DNA of 64,000 nt from Chrysomallon squamiferum (GCA_012295275.1 CM022678.1:4002218-4066217), one strand, 5' to 3'; shown: positions 15,710 to 30,178, counted from the first letter of the stretch. The notes: generated from the sequence alone by a model not told the origin. Numbers and translations: made by a program.

Positions 15710-16938
15710 ATGCTGGAACTTGATGTAGATGATCCACTTGAAGAAACAACAACACGAAGGAAACATACTGCAAATCGGAAACTGTTTATTATAGTCATTG
15801 TTTGCATTAATGTAGTTGTTCTTGGCATTGTTGCTGTAATTCTTGCTGTTGTTTTGAAAGGTAAGCATATTTTTACAGACACATACATGTAAAGTTTAAT
15901 AAAATAGTTAGTTGGACACAGAATAAAATTTTCTGAAATTGAGGGAAAAAACCCAGAAAAGTCCTGAAACTATGAATGAGGCCTAGATTGATTAGTTAGA
16001 GCTATCATATCTTTTTTAGAAACTTCATTTTGAAACCTGTATTTCAAAATGTACACACATTATAAGAAATAAACACACTTCTGTTGCATGTATAAATTAA
16101 ACTGCTAATAAATTATTTAATTTAAGCTCATTATATACAAAAACATACAAACACATAAACAACACACACATGCATGAATTACATATATATTCATGTGTAT
16201 ATATATATATATATACAAACAGACATAAGCTATACAGATACTCATACTTGTGCTAATGAGAAAATAATTTTTGAAAAATAAAGTCTTCAAAAAAAAAAAA
16301 AAAAAAAACAGTAATATTCTCTACTTATTTTTCAGATGAAGCAAACAATTCTGTATCAGAATCAGACAAGACACTTGAACCAGGACCAACAACATCATCA
16401 TCATCACCTACCACATCATACATTTTATTTTCCACCACTGACAGCATCATCATTTCACCAACTCCTACTACACAGACATTAATCTACACATCATCCCTGG
16501 AATCTACTGGCTGGAAAGATCTGTCTACTCTTGAGACTGTTAGCATAGAATCTTCGATGCCTGAATTTACACAGAGTGTCTCTTTAAAAGAAGATATTTC
16601 TGTGACTACAGTCAGTTTAGAAATCTCTTCAACTGTTCAGTCTACTGTTTCTACAACACCAGTAACACTTCCAGGTTAGTCTCTGGTTTTGAAAAAAAAA
16701 AATATATATAAAAAAAATATGTACAAGAATTAAAAATGTAGAAGACAGATATTGCTTTTTTTTTTTGTTGTTGTTGTCTTAATGTGTCGGATATTTGAAA
16801 AAAATTATTTTGTTTATTTGAGTGTATGTTTATATTTGTATGTGTGTCTCATAAATATTTCCTTTTATATGTGTGTTTGTATGTATGTGCATCTGTAGTG
16901 TTTTTCTGTATACGTCTGTGTGTATGTGTGTGTGTGTA

Positions 16939-16990
<52 letters not shown>

Positions 16991-18020
16991 TCATTGTCTG
17001 TGTGTGTGATAGTGTATGTACTCAAGTTCATTTTAGAATGACATAGTTGTACTCTTAAAACAGGTGGTTGCTTTATAAAGTCAGTTTACAGCATATATGA
17101 TTAAATAGAAGTATGTTCTCTAAACAAAGGTGGTTTTTTATAGCAGGTTTCACTATGGTTGTTATCTACAGTTATTCAAATTAATGAGTTTTATTTTATC
17201 ATTGTAATATATTTATTCTGTTTTTATTACATCTTTTATGTATATGAATTAATAAACAGCTATTTAATAAAATAAATGTTAGCAGGGTTTTTTTTTTTTT
17301 TTTACAGACTGCAAATTGAAGGAATTTCAATGTGAGGGTGGGGAATGCATCCCAGAAAATCAAGTTTGTGATCATGTGACACAATGCCAGGACAAGTCTG
17401 ATGAGAAATTTTGTACTAGTGAGTTAATTAATTAATTAATTAATTTATTGATTGATTGATTGATTTTTATTTAATTTTTATTTATTATATCATTTTGTTA
17501 TTATTAATTTTATTATATTTTTCTTCTTACTTCTGTTTCTTAATTTTACTGTTGTTGTTATATATTTTTTTTTTTTTTGTACTGGTTTATTTTTTTTTTT
17601 AGAGATAACATTACTGTTTAAAAATTAATTATAAAAAATAATGATAAAAGATTTGAGATTTTTATAAAATTTAAAATAGAATTTTATTCTTCAGAATTTC
17701 ATTTCTTTTTTTGTTTTAGCAATCTATATTATTTTTTCCATATTAGAAATTAATTTTTGTAATGATTATCATAATTATTATTAAAATAATGTAATTATAT
17801 CATCATCATCATTATTATTATTATTGGGTTGAAACACAAATTGTTAGCATTATTTCGGTACATGCCATTTCAGCATATGATTTTATATCATAGACTGATA
17901 CAAGTTACATATTCATAAAATTGTACAAAATGGCACAATAACATTGAATAAATCTGTGTACAAATAAATAAATATTAGCTTTGAATTTCACTTAAAAAGT
18001 GCTATGCATGTTTGTTCCAA

Positions 18021-18082
<62 letters not shown>

Positions 18083-19151
18083 TTGTTATTACTATTATAT
18101 TTTTAACACTATTAAAAAAAAAAAAAAAAAAAAAGAAAATGTTTTAATTATGGATCCATATTGATTTTCCTTAACATTATCAATAAATAAAAATAAAATA
18201 ATAAAATGTATTTTACTTTATCTCAAAGACTGTACAGGTTTTCAGTGCAGGTCTGGGGTGTGTCTGTGGGGCAATTTACAATGGAGATGTGATGGCATCT
18301 TTCACTGTTCTGATCTTAGTGACGAAATAAACTGTTGTAAGTGTTTCTCTTCAGCTTGTTATTTTGTTATTATACTTTATTATTAGAAAAGGCTGGATGC
18401 GTGAATACATAAACAATTACAGGTGTAAATTATAAACATTTCTTTTCAGAGTTTTTATCTTCATTTAGAACTATTTTGAAACTGTTATTATACTTTATTT
18501 TTAGAAAAGATTGGATGGCTGCTATATATGAAATATGATAACAATGTCTGAGTGTATGTTAGAAATATTTCTTCTCAGGGTTTTTCTTTACATAGTTGAT
18601 GAGAACTGTCATAAGCATTTTATTTATTTTATTATACTTTTGTGTTATAAGCTATCGGTTATGTACATTTATACAGAGACAAACACACTCACATACTATA
18701 TATATATATATATACAAAGTATGAATTACAAACATTTCTTTTCATTCTTTATTTTCTGTTACCATTATTTAATTGATAATGTAACTATTTAATGTTTTTA
18801 ATTTATTTCTATTTTATTTATTTATTCTCTTCAAGCACTGAGACCAGGCTACTGTTACTGTTCAAATGGAATTCAGATTCCTAGATTAAACTGGTGTGAT
18901 GGTGTTGATAACTGTTTTGATAATTCTGACGAAATAGCTTGCCGTACGTTTTTATTATATATTTCCAATTATTAATAATAATAATAAATTGGTTAATGAA
19001 ATAGAAATTACAATTTGTCACATAGTTAATGATATAGAAATACAGTTCAACTTCATATTTAGCGAAACAGATATTACATTTTATTTATTCCTTAAAAATG
19101 AACAGTAAAACAAAATGTTCAGTTTTCTTTATTTGTTTGATGGCATGCTTG

Positions 19152-19235
<84 letters not shown>

Positions 19236-20587
19236 ATATGAGCCATTAAATATACTGATCGGTGAGAGGAAAGAGATATAGATACACAGATAGATAGATA
19301 GATACAGAGAGAGAGAGAGTTAGAATTTACTGTCAGTTTAAAGATTATTTAATTTTTTTGCAGCTTGTGTAAATGGTCGGTATGCCTGTCCTGATGGAAG
19401 CTGTATTCTCAGAGACTGGCTGTGTGATGGACATTCAGACTGTCAGAACGGAACAGATGAAAAAAACTGCAGTAAGAAGATTTATAAAAATAAAACACAC
19501 ACACACACATATATATATATGCATTCATAAAATCCTACAGAAAATCAAATGTAAATAAACACATAAAAATATATGTTTATATACTCATATAAATATTCAC
19601 ACACATACACACACACAAATATTTACATACACATTCATAAATACACACAGAAAATCAAACAGATGTACGTAAATAAACACGTAAAAATATTTGTTTACAC
19701 ACTCATATATTCATACAAATGTTCACACACTCACACACACACACAGAACACACATATTGCAAACATTATTGCACGAATAAGAACAAATAAATATGAGTTC
19801 TTATTTCATACTTTAATAAACTGATATTTTAGTTTGTTGTTTTAGTGTTTTCTGTATTTTATTTTATTTTATTTCATTCATTCATTTATTCATTCACTTA
19901 TTTATTTATTTATTCACTTACTTATTTATTTAATTATTTAATTGATCTGATTGTGTATATTTGAAAGCTTTCTTGAAGCAACAACAACAAAACACACCTT
20001 TGCCAGTTCTCCCAAGATAAAACTTATATGAAAAGAATAAATAAAACTAAATACTTATTCAGAGAATGTTATCCATACAACTCATGCTATTTTACAGATT
20101 CCTGCAGTTCTGATCAGTTTGTCTGTTCAGATTTCACCTGTCTTAATGAATCTCAGGTGTGTGATGGTAACTACACCTGTTCAGGTAAAGAAGATGAAGC
20201 CAACTGCTGTAAGTACCTGTAATTTATGAGTTACCTGTGAATGATACCTGCATAACAATAAGTCATGTGGTTTTAGAACAAGTATTAAAATTTTAGTAAT
20301 GATTTTTGTTTTACGTTTAGATGGATATATGAATGTCTTATCTATTGATATATAAATAAAAAATAACAAAAAAATTTATCTAATTAAAGATATCTTAAAA
20401 CAAAATAAATAAAAAACAAAAAAAACAAAACAAATAAAAAAAATAAAACAAAAAAATTTTTTACACAGATTTATTCATTCATTTTCAAATGGTAAAAAAA
20501 ATCACATTTGAAATGGTAATACTTTCTCAATTTTGCTAATCTTTGCAACAAATGAAAATATAATTACATTATCTTTGCAACAACAAA

Positions 20588-20626
<39 letters not shown>

Positions 20627-20997
20627 CGTAAATATTATGATCACAATGACAATAACAGTTTAAATAAACAAATAAATAAAACATTTGTTCAGTATTATTC
20701 CAGCATGTACATTTTTATTTTTTCAGTTGAGCTGTCCAAGGACACACTTGGTGGACGTCTGCTAATTAAATACAAGAACAAAACATTTCCTGTTTGTGCT
20801 GACCACTGGTCATTTTCACACAGCCAGTTTGTGTGTGACCAGCATGACTTGTAAGTTTATATTTCAAATACTACTACTAATAATAATAGCAGCAACAACA
20901 ACAACAATACAAATTAGTGTGAATAACTAACAGTTATAATAATTATAATAATAATGATGACAATAATAATAATAATGACCTAGTAGTATTAGTAGTA

Positions 20998-21032
<35 letters not shown>

Positions 21033-24000
21033 TAATAATAAAAAGAAGAAGAAGACTAAAAAGAAAAGGAAAATAATAATGTTAGTAATAAATAAAATAC
21101 TACAATAAAGAAGAAAAACAATAATAATAAAAAATATAATGACAACAAAATGTCACCACCACAACAGCAACAACAACAATAACAGTAATAAAGAAACAAA
21201 ACAACCCAAAACATAATACATAAATAGAACTTAAACAGCGATTTTTAAAGGAAGTAAATTTTCTTTAATTAAATTCCTCCACAGAAGCCTGAGATCCGAT
21301 TCTTTTATTATTTCCACTGACAACATATCTGAAGTCTTTGCTTTGAAAAATGGTGACAGATTCACACCAGATGTGAAACCTGTGCTTCAGCATTTTCATA
21401 AAATGTAAGTGAATTTCATTAACATTTCATTTACATGTTGAAAATTATCTCAAAAACTACAGATTTGATTAAAAGTGGCTTTTTTATTTTTTATTTTTTA
21501 TTATTATTATTTTTTTTTTTTTTGGCATAGATTTTGGTTTTATTTTCATTTAGAAATGCTAGGTACCAAAGGAATGATTTTTATGATTTCTAAATGATTA
21601 TTTAGCTGCCTAAATGATTGTGTTCCTTCTTGGATAATTATATTAATTTCCTGAATGATTTTACTGTGAACACTGTTAACATTATGAATGATTGTACTAA
21701 TTTTCTGAATGATTATTTTACATAAAAAAGATTACTGTATTAACCTTCTGGTTAATAGTGTTAACTTCAGCAATCATTGTCTGAACGTGTTTTAATATTT
21801 ACATTAAAATTTATAAGTGGATCAGTCTTTTAAGTTCATTTGTACATGCATGGTTATACGAGTTATCTTTCCTTATTTATTGTCTTTCCTTGTTAGCTGT
21901 TATTACTAATTTTTTGTTTAATTTTGTCTTGCATCAAAGTATGTAGTTATTTGGGGTGAGTTTCTTATTTATTTATTTATTTATTTATTTATTTTTTTTA
22001 TTTTAATTTTGAACTGGATCGTTTAATAGATTATTTTTAATCTTTGCTAATACACAGTGTGTGTGTGTGTGTGTGTATGTGTATTTCAAGGGTTTGTTTA
22101 TGGGCATACACACAGAACACACACACACACACACACACTCACACACACACATACACACACACCTTCTATGGCATGATAGTGTGTATGTTTATTTATATGT
22201 GCACACATTTGCCCTACCATTGTTATATTCCAGAATCTCCAGTTTCTTCTTTTTTTTTGGTTTCAATTTGTTTCAGTTTGCTTATTTTTTTGGTTTCATT
22301 TTGTTTCAGTTTGCTTATTGTTTTGGTTTCATTTTGTTTCAGTTTGCTTATTGTTTTGGTTTCATTTTGTTTCAGTTTGCTTATTTTTGTTTGTTTGTTT
22401 TTAATTTGCTCTGTATTCTGTGTTTTGTTTTTGTTTATTTTTGCATGCAGGACAACTTGCCCCTCTCAACGTCTTGTTTATGTTTCATGCAAACACCAAG
22501 GTTAGAAATGTTTGTTTTCTACTAACAAACTTACATACTAACCAGCCTGTCATTATGTAGAATTAGAAATCCATTATTATTTTTTTTTTTTTTTAAAAAA
22601 ATGTCATATACATGATATGTATATATGTACTTAATATCTTGGAATTAAGAAGTTAATATAAAATCTGGTTTATTTAGTTATATATTTATTAAATTTTATT
22701 TTATTTAAAAAAAAAAAAAAATCCTAAAACTGAAAAACATGATGAATAAAAGACATCATCATCATAATTATCATCATCAACATTAATTTAACCATCATCA
22801 TTATAATTATCATCATCAACATTAATTTAACCATCATCATTATAATTATCATCATCAACTGTTTTAATAATCATCATTTCATCATCATCATCAATATAAT
22901 CAATACCACTTCCATTATCAACATAACTATCATGGCCATATTTATCATTTCACCAGCACCATCATCATTATCATTATCATTACAATCATTATTATTGTTA
23001 TCATTATCATTATCATTACCAAACATCATTATCATTGTTATAATTATCACTTTTACCACTATTGTCATCATCATGCTCTCTAGCATTATTATAACAATAT
23101 TATTCAATTTCTTTTTATAATCAAAATACTTTTGAAGAAAATCACAAAAAAAATGGCATCATCATCATCTTCACCATCATTGTCATCACAATACTAATGC
23201 CATCATCATCATCATCATTTCACCACCTTATTATCCTCATTATTATAACAATCACACCATAATCATCATCATCATCATCATCATCATTACCATTATCATC
23301 AGCTTTATTATCATTATAGTGTTAAATTTCTTTTTTATATTAAAAAAAAAAAAATACTGTAATTCAGAATGTGGTGAAAGAAAGGCCAGTGTTCTGACTC
23401 CATTCATTGCTGGGGGTAACATGGTCAGTAGTGGACAGTGGCCTTGGGTAGCTGCAGTGACCTATCTTGGAAAGTACCAGTGTACTGGAACTGTTATCGG
23501 TCAGCGATGGATAATAACTGCAGGACACTGTGTTGCTAGGTAACCATTGTTTGAAAATATTTAGTAGTGTTGATTTAATGATGTATTTTGTCTAAAATTT
23601 ACATGATATGTCAGTATTTATTATAATTTTTAATTTTTAATTTTTAATTTTAGTTCAAAAGTATTTTCAGTTACTGATTTAAAGATGTATTCCTTATAAT
23701 ATTTTTTTTAATTAACTGATGATTCAAGAGTGTTTTCATTTGTTTAAAAATGATATCATTCATTTAAGTTATACAATAATATTTGTTACATTTATTAATT
23801 AATTGCTTTAGAATGGAACAGAAAAACACATACCAAAAACAAAATAATAATAATAGTAATAATAATGAAGAAAAACATAATTATTATTTATTTTCAAAAT
23901 ATATGATGTACACATTTTCAAAATAATTAAATGGTGTAGATTCAATTTTGACTGGTTTGTCTTAAAAACTTACATATATTGTTTATATACAATGTGCTTT

Positions 24001-25844
24001 AATATAAATTGTTAATAAAGTCATTAATATGTTTTTAATTCATTAATTATCACATTTTGTTCTAATCTGCCAATAAATATTCATTCATTCATCCATTCAT
24101 TCAGTTGATCAATCATTCAGTTATTGTTATTTTTCTTCACTTCAATTTCAAAAACGTAAAAATATGTTTTCTTTTTTTACAGAACAGGCATCTACAACTA
24201 CACCAACACCCCTATTACTTCAACATCATCCTCGGCAGCACCAGCATCAATGACAAGGATTCAAAAACAAAGCAACAGCTACGAGTATCGAAAATTATTA
24301 CGCATCCAGACATGAAACTGAAAAAATCTGGAATCACTGACTGGGACATTGCGTTGTTGCAGACAGCCGACAGCATCAACTACACTGACTACGTACAGCC
24401 TATCTGTTTGCCACACAGCGAAGAGACATCATTGACATCGTTTCTCTGTTTTGTTGCTGGGTGGGGAAGGTTGAATAATCAGCAGTGTAGGTTTTGTTTT
24501 GTTTTTGTGTAAAATGAATACTTTTTATTTATATTTTATTTATTTTTTTATTTTTTATTATTATTATTTTTTTTTGTTTTTTTGAATTTGTTATGGTTTG
24601 TTTTCATTTTGTTTCGTTTCAGGATATTCAAAAAAAAAAAAAAAAAATTTATTTTATTTTGTTTCTTTGAATTGAAATAAATTTCATTTAAACTTTAATT
24701 TAATTTAATTTAATTTGATTTGATTTAATATAAGAAAAAATATTTTTGCTTTTGTTTCATGCATTATTATTATATTTTTTATTTTTATTTATTTTTATTT
24801 TTTTAGCTAGCGTAAATTATTCTTATATATGTTTATATTTATATTTTTATTGATGATATAAAAATAAATTTATTATTAATATTATATTACGTTACATTTT
24901 CATTACAATAGATTACATTAGATTACATTACATCACATAATGTTATAATACTGACACATTTTTTTATTGTGTTATATTACAATTGTATTGTGTTTTGAAC
25001 ACAGACGTTATGACAGGTGATTTATTTATATTATATTATATTATATTATATTACGTTACATTATATTACATAATGTTAAAATACTGACATGTTTGTTGTA
25101 TTGTATTATAATTGTATTGTATTTTGAACACAGATGTTGTGACAGGTGATTATATTATATTACGTTACATTATATTACATAATGTTAAAATACTGACATG
25201 TTTGTTGTATTGTATTGTATTGTATTATATTACAATTGTATTGTATTTTGAACACAGATGTTGTGACAGGTGACTTACGAGATGCTAAGATGAGGATCTG
25301 GCCTGATTCTCAGTGTTCTACGAATGTTGTGGCCGGGGAAGCCGATGTGAACACAAACTCGACTTTGTGTGCTGGATATCTCACAGGAGTACCTACAGCA
25401 TGTCAGGTGATTGTCTGTGTGTGTGTGTGTGTCTGTGTGTGTCTGTGTGTGTGTGTGTGTGTGTCTGTGTGTTACTGTGTGTGGCTGTGTGTGTGTCTGT
25501 GTCTGTGTGTGTGTCTGTGTCTGTGTATGTGTGTGCATTGTTATAAAGATAATATTGACGGTGATATTGTTGAAGACTCTGACTGGTTTTTATTGATCGT
25601 TATAGTGATCATCATCAATATAATATTAATAATAAAAATAAGAAGAAGAAGAAGAAAAAAATTATTATTATTAGTAGTAGTATTATTAGTATTATTAGCA
25701 TTATTATTATTGATTTTACTATTGTTATTGTTATTGTTATTATTATTATTATATTAAATTTATCATTATTATTATTATTATTATTATTGCTATTATTGTT
25801 ATTATTTTTATTATTATCGTTATTAATATTATTACTATTTTTAT

Positions 25845-25876
<32 letters not shown>

Positions 25877-25900
25877 ATACTACTATTACTGTTATTATTA

Positions 25901-25937
<37 letters not shown>

Positions 25938-26116
25938 AGGGTGACTCTGGGGGACCACTGATGTGTCAGAGGAAAGCTGGGGGGCGCTGGTATTTGATGG
26001 GCGTGGTAAACAGCGGGAGTAACGAATGTGGGCAGTGGCTGCCAGGACTGAGAGCAAACCGATTTACCAGAGTTGCCAAAGTAGTTGACTGGATCCAAAA
26101 AGTCATTTCAGACTGA
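15710..26116 (+). CDS. Type II transmembrane serine protease (LDLa x5, SRCR, S1 peptidase)
   Basis: Fourteen exons with fully consistent phases give 708 residues: 15710-15860, 16336-16674, 17308-17418, 18229-18336, 18836-18943, 19364-19471, 20098-20208, 20727-20850, 21285-21404, 22451-22500, 23368-23539, 24188-24486, 25258-25406 and 25940-26116. Order: a short basic cytoplasmic tail ([12 protein letters not shown]), a TM helix at about 25-49, a Ser/Thr-rich stem (51-163), LDLa repeats (164-345), SRCR (346-443) and an S1 domain from about 457. The triad is H497 (TAGHC), D554 (DWDIALL) and S653 (GDSGGP). The architecture recalls TMPRSS/hepsin/enteropeptidase-like cell-surface proteases, but there is no SEA or CUB domain. 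Two features are odd. The residue before the new N-terminus IAGG is Phe rather than Arg/Lys, and the S1-pocket position (189) is Thr (T647) rather than Asp, so trypsin-like specificity is unlikely. Confidence 0.93.
17308..20208 (+). CDS. Five LDL-receptor class A exons of the protease gene
   Basis: Each exon (17308-17418, 18229-18336, 18836-18943, 19364-19471, 20098-20208) is 108 or 111 bp, phase 1-1, and codes for exactly one LDLa module. The calcium-cage endings are visible: KSDEKFC, LSDEINC, NSDEIAC, GTDEKNC and KEDEANC. Modules 1, 2, 4 and 5 have six cysteines. Module 3 has five: the usual third Cys is replaced (SNGIQIP), leaving an unpaired cysteine. Confidence 0.9.
20727..22500 (+). CDS. 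SRCR domain exons of the protease gene
   Basis: Three exons (20727-20850, 21285-21404, 22451-22500) code for a scavenger-receptor cysteine-rich module with [26 protein letters not shown] and a closing LVYVSCKH. It precedes the protease domain as in hepsin and TMPRSS proteins. It ends one residue before the Cys that normally links the stem to the catalytic chain (ECGE, exon 11). Confidence 0.75.
22258..22390 (+). repeat. ~36-bp minisatellite in a protease intron
   Basis: Four head-to-tail copies of a unit containing GGTTTCATTTTGTTTCAG and TTTGCTTATT. They lie 60 bp upstream of the exon at 22451. Each copy ends a T-rich stretch with TTTCAG, so every unit carries a potential 3' splice site. Confidence 0.8.
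22740..23310 (+). repeat. CAT/ATT-rich cryptic satellite in a protease intron
   Basis: Several ~39-bp units (CATCATCATTATAATTATC followed by ATCATCAACATTAATTTAAC) at 22755-22860 pass into impure CAT-repeat DNA. No exon seen. Confidence 0.75.
24890..25257 (+). repeat. Tandem ~125-bp repeat carrying decoy 3' splice sites
   Basis: Three units each contain TTGAACACAGA followed by a TGTTGTGACAGGTGA-like sequence. Their AG ends are at 25004, 25133 and 25257. The third is the genuine acceptor of the exon 25258-25406. The first two reproduce the acceptor and the first ~17 exon bases, then diverge. Confidence 0.85.
25407..25940 (+). repeat. Intron made almost wholly of (GT)n and (ATT)n
   Basis: The intron before the catalytic-Ser exon begins as an impure (GT)n tract right after the donor (25411-25530). 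It ends in (ATT)n (about 25853-25936), which runs straight into ACAG|GGTGAC. Confidence 0.9.
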
Positions 26117-26342
26117 ACCGTAACATTGATTCCCATACACTCATATGGATGGTTGGAGGTTCAATTCTCAAAGGTGGCTTTATTGAATTTTTTATATTTT
26201 TTATATATATATGTTTTATTTTATTTTTTTTAAATATTATTTTTGTTATTTGTTATTATTATTTTTGTTGTTGTTAGTATTATTATTACTATTTTTTTAA
26301 TTATTATTTTTATTATTATTACTGTTATTATCATCATCATCG

Positions 26343-26374
<32 letters not shown>

Positions 26375-27333
26375 GCCATTACTTATTTAATATTATTTTC
26401 ATTATTGTCATTATTGTTGTTGTTTGTATTATTATTACTATTTTTTATTATTATTATTATTTTTTTTTTTGTATTGCCTTTATTTACTGATAAAAAGTGT
26501 TCATAGTATTAATATCAGATCTTGCCGTCTCATCTACTCAACTGCATTTAAAAGTCTTTATGTATTCCTCAATCTGCCAAATATATATCTAATCATCTCT
26601 ATTTAATCCTATGAAAAGAATTATACCATATATATATATATTTTTATAAATGTATACATGCTTTATTTATATGTTGTATTAATTGTACAAAAATACCATA
26701 TTTATTGGTTTATAAATTTCACACTGAATCTGAAATCAATATTTAATGTTGATAACTTATTCAAGAATAAGAAAACTGAACACCTACTATTGCCTTTTTT
26801 ATATCATCCAGTTTGATATAACCTACTTATTTTACCACAAACATTTATAAGAAAGAAATGTTTTTCATCTTTGTGTATGAAAAATATTACAATATTTTAA
26901 AAAGCTATATCTCTCATTTTAATTTACATATTAATGGCTTAATGCTACATGTAAATTGGTGTATTCACTTTTAATTTATATATTAATTCTGCAAAAGGTT
27001 GTGTCTTGAAGATCTTTATCAGGAACAAAAATATTACGGTTGTGATTTTAAGAGTTTTGTTCTTTTATAATTTATTTTATATTTTAAGATACTTGTATTA
27101 ATAATAAAATCAAAATTTCATTCCTGTATTTTTATTACTTTTAGTGTGATACTTTTATCAGTATGTATTTAATGTCTGTTTATATAAATTAAATTTGTTT
27201 CAGTTTTCAAAGCAGTAACTGGATTGTGGCTTAGTGTGTTATATACTGTTGCTATACATATATATATATACATATATACAATGTATATAAGTAAATACGG
27301 TAATTTTGTAATTAAAAAAAAAAAAAAAAAAAA

Positions 27334-27397
<64 letters not shown>

Positions 27398-27899
27398 GTA
27401 TTAATAATAGTATTAATAATAGTATTAATAATAATTATAGTAATAATAAAATAATAATTAAAATCATGGTGCTTCACTCACTGTTATGTGTCCAAACCAA
27501 ACTGGTGCTAATATTTTTTTATATTATTTTTCTGTTTGTTGTATTAAAAGCATTTTACATCAAAATTATAGAAAATATTTGAAAATATTTATTTTTCTGT
27601 TAATTAGTTGGTTGTTACTAAACATCTTTTTGATATAGTTTTATAATTTTTGTATGTATAAATTGATATATTTTTATTGTTTTTTTAATGTTTTTGTCTG
27701 TGTATTTGATTATGAATGTTTTAATTCAGTTTGTATGTGTTTGTGTGTGTGTTTGTGTTTGTGTAAAAAAGTACAAATAAGCATAATTACATTCTTAAAA
27801 AGACAATATTTTATTTGTTAAAAGATTTTTCATTTATAGGTTGTGAAACATATAAAACATTCCAACAACAATGTTTAAATTATTCTAATGTAGCTGTTA

Positions 27900-27930
<31 letters not shown>

Positions 27931-28095
27931 TTACTTCATGGTTGTGACTTAAGTTCCCATCAGTGGTTGTGACTTTGGTTTTTAGAACTAAATGTGTTTT
28001 TTAAATGTTGTAAATTTGTGTGGTTTTTCTGTTTCTTGCATAATAATTACGTTTTCATATTATTTTATAACTCGGTTACCTTCTGTATACCTAAC

Positions 28096-28131
<36 letters not shown>

Positions 28132-28424
28132 TTTCATAACCCAGCATCATTTGGAATGTATCAATGACCAGTATGGTTTCAGTAAAGTATATTTGTGATT
28201 CTTGGTTTTGAATATATTTTTATAATCTGTATTGTATGACTTTTTTGTTTATAGTATTTCTTTTATAAAAGTTCAGTTAAAATGAAACAAATTTTATTTC
28301 ATATATTCAAAATGTTTAGACCATAACTCAATGGTTGATTCAGTTTTTTTGTTTCCGGTTTATTTTGTGTTTTTTAATTTTTAATAAAATGTTTAAAAAG
28401 TTTTAAAAATAAAAATAAAAATAA

Positions 28425-28463
<39 letters not shown>

Positions 28464-28761
28464 GTTATTGTTATTATTGTTGTTATTATAATTATAATTA
28501 TCTTTTTTATAATATTATCATTACTGTTACTATTGATATTATTATCTAAATACATATTCTGTAAATGTTGCTGTTGCTATCATTACTCTCATACCCGATT
28601 ATTATTATTAAGCCTGTTTTATATCCACATTTTGTTATGCTTTTTTTCTGTTATAAAAATATAATACATACATATACGTGTTTGTGTATTCATTTCAAAT
28701 AGACGTTTATTATTATTGATAGAAATACCAAACATCATTGTTATTTCAATAATTATATTTG

Positions 28762-28820
<59 letters not shown>

Positions 28821-29780
28821 TCATATGTAACGTAAAAAATTATCATTTAGACGATTATTTTAATTCTGTGTAAAACTTCATTTAAACTATCACCTGCAAA
28901 ATTCAGTTAATTATTCTGTAACACTCTGTTAAATTTAGATTTCTAGGATTTAGCTGTTAAATGAAGCTTGAAAGTCCAAATTCGTTGGGCTTATTATTAT
29001 TATTGTTTGTATTTTAGTTTTGTTTATTTATTTACTTATTTATTTATTTAGTTATTCACATACTTCCTTCCTTACTCCCCATAATTCGTTTGTTTTTCTA
29101 ACACCATTATCAAACCTCCAAAGACACCAACACTGAATAAAAAAACCTAAATCACGAAAACATGTAACGTGCGAATACACGTCGACAGAAATACCATATT
29201 CTCCATTTCTTTTTTTTTTTTTTTTTTCAAGAATTATCCGGACCCATATATCTATTTTATTTTATTTCAAAAAGGAATATTGTTTATAAAACGGCTGCAA
29301 TAAGGTATAATAAGCAAACAAACAAACAAACAAATAAATAAATAATAATGTTTTTATGTATGTTACGTAATACCAATATATTTTCTCTGTCCTCACAATT
29401 ACCGTAAACAACCGCTCTACTTCACCCGACCTAAACCTCTTACCACATATATATATATAAAACATTGATAGGCAAACTGAACACAGCATTAACCTCTTAT
29501 GTAATGTGCTATAAACAGATTAAGTAAGGAAACATAAATCAGAGCAAGACACGTTCATATTGTAGTACAGGAATATGGAGGTTTGATGATTCATCATGTT
29601 GAAATGTATTTCTTTATTAAAATGGTTATGTTTCCTCTAAAATTAAATGCTTGTGCTGAATATGACGATGGAAGCAGAAACTAAACAAAGAGAAATGATC
29701 GAAGGAAGAGTGTTATGAATACTGGTATGTTATTTTTAATTAAACACATAGTTTGGTGTTATTACTAGTTCTTTGTCAAA

Positions 29781-29851
<71 letters not shown>

Positions 29852-30088
29852 GTGTATAGGTATCTAGTAAGACACACACAGATTGAAAAATCTATTACAT
29901 TTTATTCCGATAAGTAGTTATGTCACTGTTATGTTCATATGAATATCGCCATTTCTTTTCTTCTCCACATTTCCTTATTTACATAATATTACACATAATT
30001 CAGAGCAACCCTGGGTTTTTTTTTTTTTTTAGTAATTTAGGTTACGTGAGTAAATTTGTTAAAGATCATTTTATTTACACACACACAC

Positions 30089-30178
<90 letters not shown>

